Assembly (NCBI GenBank): GCA_013288905.1
Contig: JABDAW010000011.1
Coordinates: 1 to 35,374 of the forward strand
DNA length: 35,374 nt
From: Bacteroidota bacterium
Lineage (GTDB): Bacteria; Bacteroidota; Bacteroidia; AKYH767-A; JABDAW01
Reading direction: 5' to 3'
Shown here: positions 1 to 8,153 of the stretch, piece by piece
How positions within the stretch are numbered: position 1 is the stretch's first letter
Layout: each line of letters starts with the position of its first letter
The notes under the pieces: generated by a model
Seen by the model: only the letters and a program-made list of their open reading frames with translations
Databases searched by the model: none
Told to the model about the DNA's origin: nothing
Program-made: the position numbers and the translations under genes

Positions 1-809
1 CCTTGATGATCAATCATGGTTCCGAATATTTTCGGATAGACATCTACCGAGAAAAGAAGTTGTAAATAATTCTCATGATACTTCGATTCGCGGATAAGGA
101 AATAGGGAATTACGGTCAGACAGAATAAGGTCAATGACAGAATAATGATTTTGAAATCAGGCTTAAATCCTAAGCCCTTATTAATGATAATTGTTGGAAT
201 GATAAAGAATATCGGGATCAGTCCGACTACTGATTTGGTCATGAATCCCAAGCCTAAAGATAAGGCTAATAGCAGCATCCAGCGTTGCTTTTTCTCAAAG
301 AATATTTTGTGAATGGAGATAAAGGAAAGCAAAATGAAGAAAGTCAGCATGCTTTCATAATCGCCAGAAATGATTCCATGCTGCCCGAAGAAGGCTATTG
401 ATAAGCCTATTCCAAAGGTGCTCATGATTCCAAGAAGATAATTCCTGGTGATGGATACCAGGAAAAAATAGAACAACATTAAGGTGCTTAATCCGAATAG
501 TACGGAAGGCAATCTGCCAGCCCATTCAGAGAAACCAAATACCATGAATGACAAGGCGGAAAGCCAGGTAAACAAAGGTGGTTTGATGTCCCAGTGATCT
601 AAAACTCCATGCCTTGTAATGCCAATCCAGTCACCAGACTTTTGCATTTCCCAGGAACTTAGAAGGTTCAAAGATTCGTCCCATGATTGTAGTGGAAGTC
701 GCATGATTATGGATAAAGCATAACTTGCATAGCAGGCAAGAAGGATAAAGAATATGCCATTGAACAACATGATTGTTTTTCTTGCCGGTATTTTATTTGA
801 GAGCTTCAT
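1..809 (-). CDS. GT39-family (ArnT/PMT-like) membrane glycosyltransferase, 3' end outside window
   Basis: This reading frame is absent from the ORF track because its stop lies beyond base 1; I translated it from the reverse strand. It starts MKLSNKIPARKTIMLFNG and stays open for about 269 residues. A first membrane segment is followed by a periplasmic-loop motif with WDESLN and DHWDIKPPLFTWL, which matches the acidic motif and the HWD-KPP motif of ArnT/PMT-type (GT39) enzymes. RLPSVLFGL and several hydrophobic helices follow. Such enzymes move a sugar from a polyprenyl-phosphate carrier to lipid or protein outside the inner membrane; the acceptor here is unknown. The C-terminal half is missing, so completeness cannot be judged. 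It lies 36 bp downstream of the GT22-like gene on the same strand and probably shares its promoter. Confidence 0.8.
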   Translation of the reverse strand, partial: MKLSNKIPARKTIMLFNGIFFILLACYASYALSIIMRLPLQSWDESLNLLSSWEMQKSGDWIGITRHGVLDHWDIKPPLFTWLSALSFMVFGFSEWAGRLPSVLFGLSTLMLFYFFLVSITRNYLLGIMSTFGIGLSIAFFGQHGIISGDYESMLTFFILLSFISIHKIFFEKKQRWMLLLALSLGLGFMTKSVVGLIPIFFIIPTIIINKGLGFKPDFKIIILSLTLFCLTVIPYFLIRESKYHENYLQLLFSVDVYPKIFGTMIDHQ

Positions 810-845
810 CGCGACTTTGAGGCGTTAAAATTAGTATTCATCGAA

Positions 846-2354
846 TCAATCATGGGCATATAAGATTAATGTATTTTCATTGTCCCTAAGCCGCAGATTT
901 TTATTGATTCCCTCGAGCCAATTGGTACTATTTTCCGTGAATTTCGGAATGCTTTGAATCTTCTTTTTGAAATGAAATCTGTCAAATGCATCTTTGCAAG
1001 CGACCGTTTTTAATGTTGCTTCGCTGATTACTAAAAGGATTGTTTTACTGCTATCCGAACTCATAGAATCGAGCTCGCATAATGATTCTATTTTTCTTTC
1101 TTCCATGTTCTTTTCTTCATAGAAATTTGCCTTTAGAAATTGCCAGGGATCATAAGGATTACTTATATTTAAGAATAACAGCCGAATAGATTTATCACCA
1201 TAATTTTCATGAATATATTTTGTGATTTCCATCCTTCCGATTCCTGCTGATCGGGTTGCCATTGCTGCAAGTCCGATACTATTTGCAAGTATAAATATTC
1301 CTAAAATAAAGTAGAATAAATACCGATTAAACATTGACTTAAACAACCTTGATTTAAGGGGTTCTGTTTTCTGATAAGCCATCATCAAAACAATGGGCAG
1401 GTAATAGATTATCGGGAATAAAAATCGTTCTTCTTTATGTGGAATCATGGAATGAACCAGCAGGAATGGCAGGGTGATCCATAGCACAATGCTGCGACGG
1501 TCTTTGATTAATAGGACGACAATGGAAAGCAATATTATTATTCCAAAAATGCCCGTAGAAAAGTTGAAGATATACCGAAAATAATAGTACCAGGATGATG
1601 TCCCGAATTCAGAGGCTTTGTCTTTAATTAAATTGATGTTTAAATAATTCCAAAAGGTGCAAGTCCAGACCCCATAGAACCAATAATCTATCACTAACCC
1701 GACACCTAATATCAGCATCCCGGCACCACAAATTTTTAACAAGTTTATGCGGCTTTCTTTCTTGATAAAGATTAACCAAAGGATTAATCCTAATGATAAA
1801 AAGGCGGATTGAAAGCGGAATAAAAAACTTAATCCCAAGAGGCATCCGACGAAGAAATAAGTTCTTCTTTTTTCATAATCCAATACCAATGATAGTGCCA
1901 GCAAGAAGGTTAATCCTGACCAGCATTCAGATGAAAAACGAACGCTCAGATAGGGGATAAACCATAGCAAATACGACATCGCATAATACATCTTCTGATT
2001 CTTTTCCTCCACAAATCTCTTGGTAGCAATGACAAAGCGATTAATGCAAAACAAGGCAAAGATGGCAGTCATCATTCGCAAGATAAAACATAGAACATAA
2101 GGATCGCGGATAGTAAAGAAATGAGCTATTCTAAAGACCTCATAAGCCATCATAGGCTGCAATGCAGGGCGAATCTTTTCATGATATTCCCAAGGTAAAT
2201 CCTTTGCCTGAACTGCCTCTGACTTGAGGTTTGCAAATTCAATAATCTGATAATGTTCGTCGGCATGAATATACCCGTGACTATTGTATGCAGTGATGGC
2301 AAATACGACCATCGCAACGAACAAAACCGCCTTGTGAAATTTAGAATTTATCAA
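846..2354 (-). CDS. GT22-family (Alg9/PIG-B-like) mannosyltransferase-like membrane protein
   Basis: A 502-residue protein with about ten hydrophobic segments. Right after the first membrane helix is the motif HADEHYQ, the acidic H-x-DE motif of GT22 (Alg9/Alg12/PIG-B) enzymes. Near residue 305 is PHKEERFLFP, matching the family's HKEERF motif. GT22 enzymes transfer mannose or a similar sugar from a lipid-linked donor in the membrane. The start is TTG at 2354. An in-frame stop lies just upstream, and the next ATG (2312) would remove half of the first membrane helix; the promoter box at 2380-2387 also suits the TTG. The real donor and acceptor are unknown. The gene pairs with the downstream GT39-like gene. 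Confidence 0.82.
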   Translation of the reverse strand: MINSKFHKAVLFVAMVVFAITAYNSHGYIHADEHYQIIEFANLKSEAVQAKDLPWEYHEKIRPALQPMMAYEVFRIAHFFTIRDPYVLCFILRMMTAIFALFCINRFVIATKRFVEEKNQKMYYAMSYLLWFIPYLSVRFSSECWSGLTFLLALSLVLDYEKRRTYFFVGCLLGLSFLFRFQSAFLSLGLILWLIFIKKESRINLLKICGAGMLILGVGLVIDYWFYGVWTCTFWNYLNINLIKDKASEFGTSSWYYYFRYIFNFSTGIFGIIILLSIVVLLIKDRRSIVLWITLPFLLVHSMIPHKEERFLFPIIYYLPIVLMMAYQKTEPLKSRLFKSMFNRYLFYFILGIFILANSIGLAAMATRSAGIGRMEITKYIHENYGDKSIRLLFLNISNPYDPWQFLKANFYEEKNMEERKIESLCELDSMSSDSSKTILLVISEATLKTVACKDAFDRFHFKKKIQSIPKFTENSTNWLEGINKNLRLRDNENTLILYAHD

Positions 2355-2379
2355 TTTATTTACCCCTCTTCATTGGAAG

Positions 2380-2387
2380 CAAAATTA
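2380..2387 (-). promoter_or_regulatory. Bacteroidota -7 box for the GT22/GT39 pair
   Basis: The reverse strand reads TAATTTTG, matching the Bacteroidota TAnnTTTG box. It lies 25 bp before the TTG start of the GT22-like gene. No clear TTG at -33 was seen. Confidence 0.5.
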
Positions 2388-2469
2388 GGAAATGGAGAAT
2401 CATAAAAACTTCTCGATGATTAATCCTCCTTTTATTCACCACAGCCCTGGTGCATACCCGTCAACCTAA

Positions 2470-2608
2470 GCAATTTTTTGCGCAAAATTCAATCTGTTAT
2501 TTCTTTTATAATAACACCGGTAAATTAACCACAAGAAATGCCATTAGGATTTTGGAATTAAATGGCTATCCCGATAAAATAATTATGGAAGCGAGAAAGC
2601 TTGCCTAA
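2470..2608 (+). pseudogene. Probable remnant of a MutS-family C-terminus
   Basis: A short open stretch with no start codon reads ...YNNTGKLTTRNAIRILELNG, then YPDKIIMEARKLA and a stop. The pattern TGKL-TRNAIRILE--GYP--I--EAR-LA resembles the end of the ATPase domain in MutS-like proteins, from memory of the family. Nothing upstream continues the domain, and the region begins next to a TCCTCCTTTTAT repeat half-site. The frame stays open after the stop for about 50 more codons (basic, Tyr-rich), suggesting erosion by point mutation. It is too short for a firm family call. The rest of 2355-2913 holds only two promoters and no gene I can support. Confidence 0.4.
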
Positions 2609-2815
2609 CAACCATCTCATAAAGTTTTTATCACCCTTTATCAAAGACAATTTTATGAATTAAAGAAGTACCAAAAGAGGCTACGGCGAATATATTATCA
2701 GAAGGATAGGAAAGAAGAGTTGCCGGAAAGAAACGGGAATACGATACTATTTAAATTTGTTATGTAATTTTATGTAGTTTTGGCGGGTGAAAAGAAAGAT
2801 AAAGGTAATTAATAA

Positions 2816-2847
2816 TTGGGAAATTTTAAATCCGAATTTTATATTTG
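2816..2847 (+). promoter_or_regulatory. Promoter of the TPR membrane protein gene
   Basis: TTG at 2816-2818 is followed 21 bp later by TATATTTG (2840-2847), fitting the Bacteroidota -33/-7 consensus. The predicted 5' leader is about 60 nt, ending at the ATG at 2914. Confidence 0.55.
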
Positions 2848-2913
2848 GCGGCTCCAAAAGGGGATGGGAACGGACGACAAATATCTTTCCATTAATATAA
2901 AATCTTAGTAAAA

Positions 2914-4935
2914 ATGAATAAAAAACCTGTTGCAAAAAACAAACCAAAACAACCGGATGTTAAGCGAAAATCAGCTATTAAAAACAACGCATCGCAGGAA
3001 ACAAGCTGGATCAAGTATATTTTATTAGCAGTTATATTAATAGTTACTTACATCGCCTTTTCTCCTGCCTTCAAAGGCAACTTTGTCAATTGGGATGATC
3101 AAAGATATGTTCTTGATAATACGATGCTCTCAAAGCCATTGCAGGAGTGTGCAAAGTATTATTTCTCTCATTTCTTTTTTAATAATTACCATCCTCTCAC
3201 CATGATGGTTTATGCAATGGAATTCCACAATGCCTTACCGGTTCAGGGATTCATTACCAACCCTGATATTTTCCATGAAGTAAATATCATTATTCATTTG
3301 CTGAATGTGATGCTTGTTTTTTGGTTTGTTTTCTTATTGAGTGAAGGAAAGTTAGAAGTTGCAGTAATTGTTTCTTTACTCTTTGGAATACATCCGATGC
3401 ATGTGGAATCCGTTGCCTGGGTATCCGAATTAAAGGATTGCCTGTATTCATTTTTCTTTATCTTGGGATTAATATTTTACTATAAATATATAAAGGATTC
3501 AAGAGACAATAAGAATAAATCGATGTTTTATTTTCTTGCATTTTTAATGTTCATAATATCAGGCTTATCGAAGCCAGCAGCGGTAACTTTTATATTGGTA
3601 CTTCCGTTGATTGATTATTATTTGAAAAGAAAAATCAACAAATGGATTTTCCTTGAAAAGATACCATTCTTTTTACTTTCATTAGTTCTTGGAATTGTTA
3701 CCATTAAGGCGCAGGAAGGGGCTATTGGGAAGTTTGAATTATATACTTTCTTCCAAAGAATCATGTTAGCATCTTATGCACTGATAAGCTATATCTATAA
3801 GTTATTTTTACCGATAAATCAATCGGCATTATACCCGTTTACGCATCTTTTAGGCGGAAATTTTCCTATCATATTTTACATCGCTCCATTCATAGTCATA
3901 TTGATATTTGCTATAGTACTTTGGAGCACTAAATATACTCGAATCGTGGCATTTGGTTTCTTGTTTTTCGTTTTAAATATTTTCTTGATCCTGCAATTCA
4001 TGTCAGTAGGTATTTCATTAATATCAGAACGATATACTTACATTCCATATATCGGTTTATTCTTTATTGCCGGTATGGGATTTAGCTGGATTTATAGGAA
4101 TAAAAAGAATGAAATTGCTAAATATAAATCATTAGTAATCGGAGTATTTATAGTCATTGGAACAACCTGTGCATTCCTTACTAATGCTCGCTGCAAAGTG
4201 TGGCTGAATGCCGAAACAATGTGGACTGATGTGATAAAACAATTTCCAAATGATCCGGAAGGATACCAGAATCGAGGCTTGTATTTAGTTGAAAAAGCCA
4301 AGTATGGCGGGACTCCGGAGAAGGATGATATGGATAAGGCTTTTCAGGATTTCAATCATTCATTAATCCTCTCATCCAAGGAACCGAAGATATATTCTAA
4401 CCTGGGAAATATCTATGCTTTGAGGGGAAATTACGATTCATCGCTAGCTGCTTATAACAAAGCCGTTGCAATGGATTCAACTGACTATAATGTTTATCTG
4501 AATCGGGGAATTACTTATTCCATCATGCAAAAATACGACAGTTCCTTCGTTGATTGGGATAAGGCTTTGCGGCTTCATGGCCCTGATGTAAAAATCTATC
4601 AAAACAGAGCTTTTGCATATCTCAACAAAGGCAGGTTTAAGGAATCAATTCAGGATTATAAATCTCTAAATGAAATGGGAATTCCTTTGGATGGAAACAT
4701 GTATTTCTTTCTTGCCTGTGATTATTTTCAATTAGGGAATTATGATTCCGCAATTATTGATTTTACAAAGGCAATTGATTTGAATCCAAACAATAAAGAG
4801 GCTTATTTTAACCGATCTCAAACCTATAACAACGTGAAAAAATCAAGAAATGCTTTGGATGATGCGTTAAAAGCCCAGAGCCTTGGATATAATGTGGATC
4901 CAGCTTACTTAGAGAAACTAAGAAAACAATTATAA
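2914..4935 (+). CDS. TMTC-like multi-membrane protein with C-terminal TPR repeats
   Basis: 673 residues. A basic, Lys/Asn/Gln-rich N-terminus (1-32) precedes roughly ten membrane helices (about 33-430) and then a soluble region of about four to six tetratricopeptide repeats (about 445-670, e.g. YSNLGNIYALRGNYDSSLAA). The first periplasmic loop has FVNWDDQRYVLDN, and another segment reads GIHPMHVESVAWVSELKD. Both are hallmarks of the TMTC/PMT-like family, which is GT-C-fold and related to protein O-mannosyltransferases. Many Bacteroidota carry such membrane-TPR proteins; the bacterial substrate is not established. O-linked protein glycosylation or surface-glycan assembly is an inference that fits the GT39 and GT22 genes next door. 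The start codon is unambiguous. Confidence 0.8.
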   Translation: MNKKPVAKNKPKQPDVKRKSAIKNNASQETSWIKYILLAVILIVTYIAFSPAFKGNFVNWDDQRYVLDNTMLSKPLQECAKYYFSHFFFNNYHPLTMMVYAMEFHNALPVQGFITNPDIFHEVNIIIHLLNVMLVFWFVFLLSEGKLEVAVIVSLLFGIHPMHVESVAWVSELKDCLYSFFFILGLIFYYKYIKDSRDNKNKSMFYFLAFLMFIISGLSKPAAVTFILVLPLIDYYLKRKINKWIFLEKIPFFLLSLVLGIVTIKAQEGAIGKFELYTFFQRIMLASYALISYIYKLFLPINQSALYPFTHLLGGNFPIIFYIAPFIVILIFAIVLWSTKYTRIVAFGFLFFVLNIFLILQFMSVGISLISERYTYIPYIGLFFIAGMGFSWIYRNKKNEIAKYKSLVIGVFIVIGTTCAFLTNARCKVWLNAETMWTDVIKQFPNDPEGYQNRGLYLVEKAKYGGTPEKDDMDKAFQDFNHSLILSSKEPKIYSNLGNIYALRGNYDSSLAAYNKAVAMDSTDYNVYLNRGITYSIMQKYDSSFVDWDKALRLHGPDVKIYQNRAFAYLNKGRFKESIQDYKSLNEMGIPLDGNMYFFLACDYFQLGNYDSAIIDFTKAIDLNPNNKEAYFNRSQTYNNVKKSRNALDDALKAQSLGYNVDPAYLEKLRKQL

Positions 4936-4967
4936 GGAATATTTGTTGAATAATTTTATTTCAAAAA

Positions 4968-6089
4968 CTACTTTGAAATACTCACAGGACCAGCAGCTAT
5001 GTGGTAAGATGTCATCTTGTCATTCTTATCATAAGACGGATAAAAAGTAATTCTGTCACCACTTAATTTACCGATTTCAATGCTTGCAATATCCCAAAAC
5101 TTACGACTGCCTTTCTTTTTATCATCAATTAAAATGGTGAGTGCATCATTTTCCACTGCTAATTTTTCTATTTCCTTGCGGGATAATTTTTTAAGATACT
5201 GAGCAGGCTTTATAATAGGATTATCTTCGATTTCATCAGATGCTTCTTGTGAAGAAACATAGGCTTTTTCAATTTTAATATCACGACAATCTCTTGGGGT
5301 AAGTTTCATGTCAGGCACTTCATCGTGAATGAAATTATTAATTGCCAAAGGAATATTTTCAATCTTTTCTAAGTATGGGGAATAAACAATCATTGAAGAA
5401 TTATCATTAGCAATAACTGGTTTTTGAATGACAGGATTTATTGGGATTTTGTTATGAATAAGAGGTTGTGCAGTATTCTTCAAAGTACCTTTAACGGCAG
5501 TGGCAACAGGCATTTCAACAACCTTGTTAGGAGTAGTATCCTTGGTAATCGGTACAGTTGTATAATGAGAATATAAATTAGTATGTTCATCCTTCTTAAA
5601 TTTGTTTGAATAAAAATAAACACCAATAATAATCAAGACTGAAGCTGCCACTGACAGATAGCGATAAAGCATCGGAATAATTCTCTTTTCCTTCTTTTTT
5701 AAAGAAGATTTTCCAAAGTATTGAATGGATTTATCAGGAACCAGTTTAGTCTTCTTCAACATATCCAATTCTCTCTGGAAATATGGATTAGTCTTTAAAA
5801 AATAATTGACTTCTTTAATCTCTCTTTCATTCAAATCCCCTTCAACAAAAGCTATTAAGTAATCCTGACAGTTGGTAGCGGAAATGGTATTTTTTTTTAA
5901 GGAATCTTTCATTGGGAATCCCTCCATAGCAGATTCATTCAATGTTATCAGTTCAAAGCTGTTGAACTCATCAGCAAGGTCTGGATTAGCGTCTAAGAAA
6001 GCAAACAATTCCTCCGTCTCCATCCCTTTAAGATTACCCTCATGGTAATCCAAAAAATACACCTCATAATTATTTCTATTAATCTTCAT
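4968..6089 (-). CDS. Membrane anti-sigma-factor-like protein
   Basis: About 373 residues from the ATG at 6089; the ORF track starts three codons earlier at a TTG. The N-terminal cytoplasmic part holds two copies of a short helical motif: YEVYFLDYHEGNL...ELFAFLDANPDL near residues 5-35, and DYLIAFVEGDL...EVNYFLKTNPYF near 75-105. This 'EGxL..E...FL..NP' signature is common in Bacteroidota anti-sigma-like proteins encoded beside ECF sigma factors. One membrane helix (RYLSVAASVLIIIGVYFY) lies near residue 145. The remaining ~200 residues, rich in Thr/Ile/Asn, should be periplasmic and lack a recognised domain. The gene starts 10-12 bp after the sigma-factor stop, so the two are almost certainly co-transcribed and coupled. 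The signal it senses is unknown; no TonB receptor is adjacent. Confidence 0.78.
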   Translation of the reverse strand: MKINRNNYEVYFLDYHEGNLKGMETEELFAFLDANPDLADEFNSFELITLNESAMEGFPMKDSLKKNTISATNCQDYLIAFVEGDLNEREIKEVNYFLKTNPYFQRELDMLKKTKLVPDKSIQYFGKSSLKKKEKRIIPMLYRYLSVAASVLIIIGVYFYSNKFKKDEHTNLYSHYTTVPITKDTTPNKVVEMPVATAVKGTLKNTAQPLIHNKIPINPVIQKPVIANDNSSMIVYSPYLEKIENIPLAINNFIHDEVPDMKLTPRDCRDIKIEKAYVSSQEASDEIEDNPIIKPAQYLKKLSRKEIEKLAVENDALTILIDDKKKGSRKFWDIASIEIGKLSGDRITFYPSYDKNDKMTSYHIAAGPVSISK

Positions 6090-6098
6090 CCTAATCAA

Positions 6099-6584
6099 CT
6101 AAATTACATTATCCATACTCCCGATATATTCCCTCAAAGTCACCCTTGCCCTGTAAATATAAACCTTTACTTGTGCTTCATTCAAGCCGGTTATCTGTCC
6201 TATTTCTTCATAAGAATACCCTTCATAATCCCTTAGCAAAACAACTGTCCTTTGTATTTCCGGCAAACGATTTAAGGCTTCATTCAGCACTTCATGCAAA
6301 TCCGAATATTGTTCCGAATGCTGCAAGGAGTTAAAATTCACTTCATTAAAATCACCTTTCTTTTTATCCCTTCTTATTTTATCAATCATGGTATGATAAC
6401 CCGTGGTGAACAAATAGGACTTAGCTTTATCCGCAGCAATTGTATCAACTACCTTCCACATTTTCTCAAAAGAATCTTGCACCACATCACGAGCATCCTC
6501 TTTATCACGCATATTCTTTAAGATAAACCGATAAAGATTATCCGAATATAGATCCACACATTCATTGAACTCGGCGGTAGTCAT
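6099..6584 (-). CDS. ECF-family RNA polymerase sigma-70 factor
   Basis: 161 residues, the usual ECF length. Region 2 covers roughly residues 5-75, with YRFILKNMRDKEDARDVVQD and FEKMWKV; region 4 covers about 100-155, with LPEIQRTVVLLRDYEGYSYE, EEIGQITGLNEAQVKVYIYR as a helix-turn-helix and RARVTLREYI. There is no sigma region 1 or 3 and no extra C-terminal domain. It directs RNA polymerase to a regulon held off by its partner anti-sigma factor, encoded immediately downstream. The target genes cannot be read from this window. Confidence 0.93.
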   Translation of the reverse strand: MTTAEFNECVDLYSDNLYRFILKNMRDKEDARDVVQDSFEKMWKVVDTIAADKAKSYLFTTGYHTMIDKIRRDKKKGDFNEVNFNSLQHSEQYSDLHEVLNEALNRLPEIQRTVVLLRDYEGYSYEEIGQITGLNEAQVKVYIYRARVTLREYIGSMDNVI

Positions 6585-6686
6585 TCCTGCAATTTATTGA
6601 TTCAATTATTTGCTTTTATGAATAAGACGAATACCTGAAAGGAAAAGTTACAAAGCGACTTGATTTTATTTCGAAAAACATAAGCA

Positions 6687-6722
6687 TAAAAAAAACAGGA
6701 TAGAACTTTTATTCTATCCTGT
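6687..6722 (-). terminator. Rho-independent terminator of the 6748-7938 lipoprotein gene
   Basis: An 11-bp perfect stem (ACAGGATAGAA, 6695-6705, with 6712-6722) has a 6-nt loop. Read leftward it is followed by a run of T (A-run at 6688-6695 on the top strand), so it stops minus-strand transcripts. Confidence 0.85.
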
Positions 6723-6747
6723 CAATTATTATAAAAATCTTAAAGTC

Positions 6748-7938
6748 TTAGTTTAAAGCTTTTATTGCTGCTGTCAAGGTGGTCAATGTTGTTTGCTGAT
6801 AAGTGATTGTAAAAGTTACACTCTGCACAGTTGAAGTAGCTGAAACCTCAGGGAAATAATTATTACCTTGATTATCGGTTAAGTAATTTGCATAAAGTTG
6901 CTTTCCTGAACTTACATTCCATGCGACAATTTTACCTGTAATATTTAGAGGAACATTATTAAAAACATATTGGGTATTTTGGTTGTTGGGACCTAATACA
7001 GGCACAGCCTTAATAACCGTAACCTTCCACGGTGCATCAGCTACAAAAAAGGCCTGTACATCTGCATAAGAAGGACTGGTCGCATTTTGTAAAGTAATTT
7101 TACCAGTACCTGGATGTTGTCCATTATAAAGCCCTGAATTTCCTACGCCAGCTATATATGCGTTTGAATCAGCAAGATTATACCAACGGTAAATTGATAA
7201 GGAATCCATGATACGGAATGTGTAAAACTGATTTTGATTAGAAGTCGGAGGATAAATAAAATTGAAACTGTCTGTGGGAACAGGGACAGTCCACCAGTTT
7301 AAACCAGGATAGGTTAAAAGATTTGAAGGTGTATTCATACTATCAAGGTCATTTCTATAAACCAACATTTGATTAGTGGATGGCCAATAAGCATTTCGAT
7401 TTAAATTGCCATTGGTTACAGGAACTTTTACACGAAATTGAAAACGTTGTCGCCAATCCCCGGAAGATGGTACAAAGGAGGTTATCGTATCCAAATCCAA
7501 AGTATCACCCGCTTGATAAACAGCAATTGAAAGTGCCCCGAATGATTGAAGCCATCTTCCGCCGGAATCTACTGTTTGCATATTGCTGAATATCCAATCA
7601 CTGTTTTTATATAATTCTTTTATGTAAATGGTTCCATTTCCTAAGGTTCCATCATCCATCGTATTCATCTGATTCATGTAATACACGAATGAACTGTCTT
7701 TAAAGATAATTTGAGTTCCCCCACTAAAAATAACAGATGAGTCATTACTGATATGACTGCTATCTCCTAAATTCCAACCTTTCGATTGAAGGGCGACTTG
7801 ATTACTGTCAAAGACTACTGAGGAACTGTTATAAATTGGGGGATTGCTGGTTGTAGTATTGTTCTTTTTGCAGGCAACAAGAACTACGGCAAGGATGGCT
7901 GCGATTACTAATAACTTTTTAGTATTTTTCATATTCAT
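6748..7938 (-). CDS. Putative lipoprotein of unknown function
   Basis: 396 residues. The N-terminus KKLLVIAAILAVVLVACKKN is a type II signal peptide whose lipobox ends at Cys23 or so. The mature protein is rich in Ser, Asn and Thr, with many Tyr/Trp and alternating hydrophobic residues, suggesting an all-beta surface protein. The C-terminal third (FNNVPLNITGKIVAWNVSSG) may form a beta-sandwich. I do not recognise the family. There is no T9SS sorting domain. It has its own probable promoter at 7987-7996 and its own terminator, so it is probably monocistronic. The start could be ATG1 or ATG3. Confidence 0.7.
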   Translation of the reverse strand: MNMKNTKKLLVIAAILAVVLVACKKNNTTTSNPPIYNSSSVVFDSNQVALQSKGWNLGDSSHISNDSSVIFSGGTQIIFKDSSFVYYMNQMNTMDDGTLGNGTIYIKELYKNSDWIFSNMQTVDSGGRWLQSFGALSIAVYQAGDTLDLDTITSFVPSSGDWRQRFQFRVKVPVTNGNLNRNAYWPSTNQMLVYRNDLDSMNTPSNLLTYPGLNWWTVPVPTDSFNFIYPPTSNQNQFYTFRIMDSLSIYRWYNLADSNAYIAGVGNSGLYNGQHPGTGKITLQNATSPSYADVQAFFVADAPWKVTVIKAVPVLGPNNQNTQYVFNNVPLNITGKIVAWNVSSGKQLYANYLTDNQGNNYFPEVSATSTVQSVTFTITYQQTTLTTLTAAIKALN

Positions 7939-7986
7939 AATTATTTATTTGTTATTTACTGTAAAATTCGTTTTTATTTTCAGAAT

Positions 7987-7996
7987 GTAAAGTTAG
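7987..7996 (-). promoter_or_regulatory. Probable promoter of the 6748-7938 lipoprotein gene
   Basis: The reverse strand reads GCTAACTTTAC, one mismatch from TAnnTTTG. TTG lies about 20 bp upstream, the normal -33 spacing. Confidence 0.4.
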
Positions 7997-8099
7997 CACT
8001 AATTTTTGAATTGACAAAATTTTTGCGAAGATTTTTCCTGTTTCTATCCTCCAAATGGGACTTATTATTAATTTCATTAAAGATGTTCCTTTTTCTTTT

Positions 8100-8107
8100 T
8101 AACTTTG
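8100..8107 (+). promoter_or_regulatory. -7 box upstream of rarA
   Basis: TAACTTTG matches the Bacteroidota -7 consensus 46 bp before the rarA ATG. A -33 TTG is not evident. Confidence 0.45.
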
Positions 8108-8153
8108 CAATATTAGAAAAATTTTCAGAAATCAAATCTAAAACCATAAAAAT

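Noticed and set aside
4968-6584. Sigma/anti-sigma pair as a TonB-receptor signalling (FecIR-type) system
   Set aside because: No SusC/TonB receptor is adjacent, and the anti-sigma protein lacks a recognisable FecR domain.
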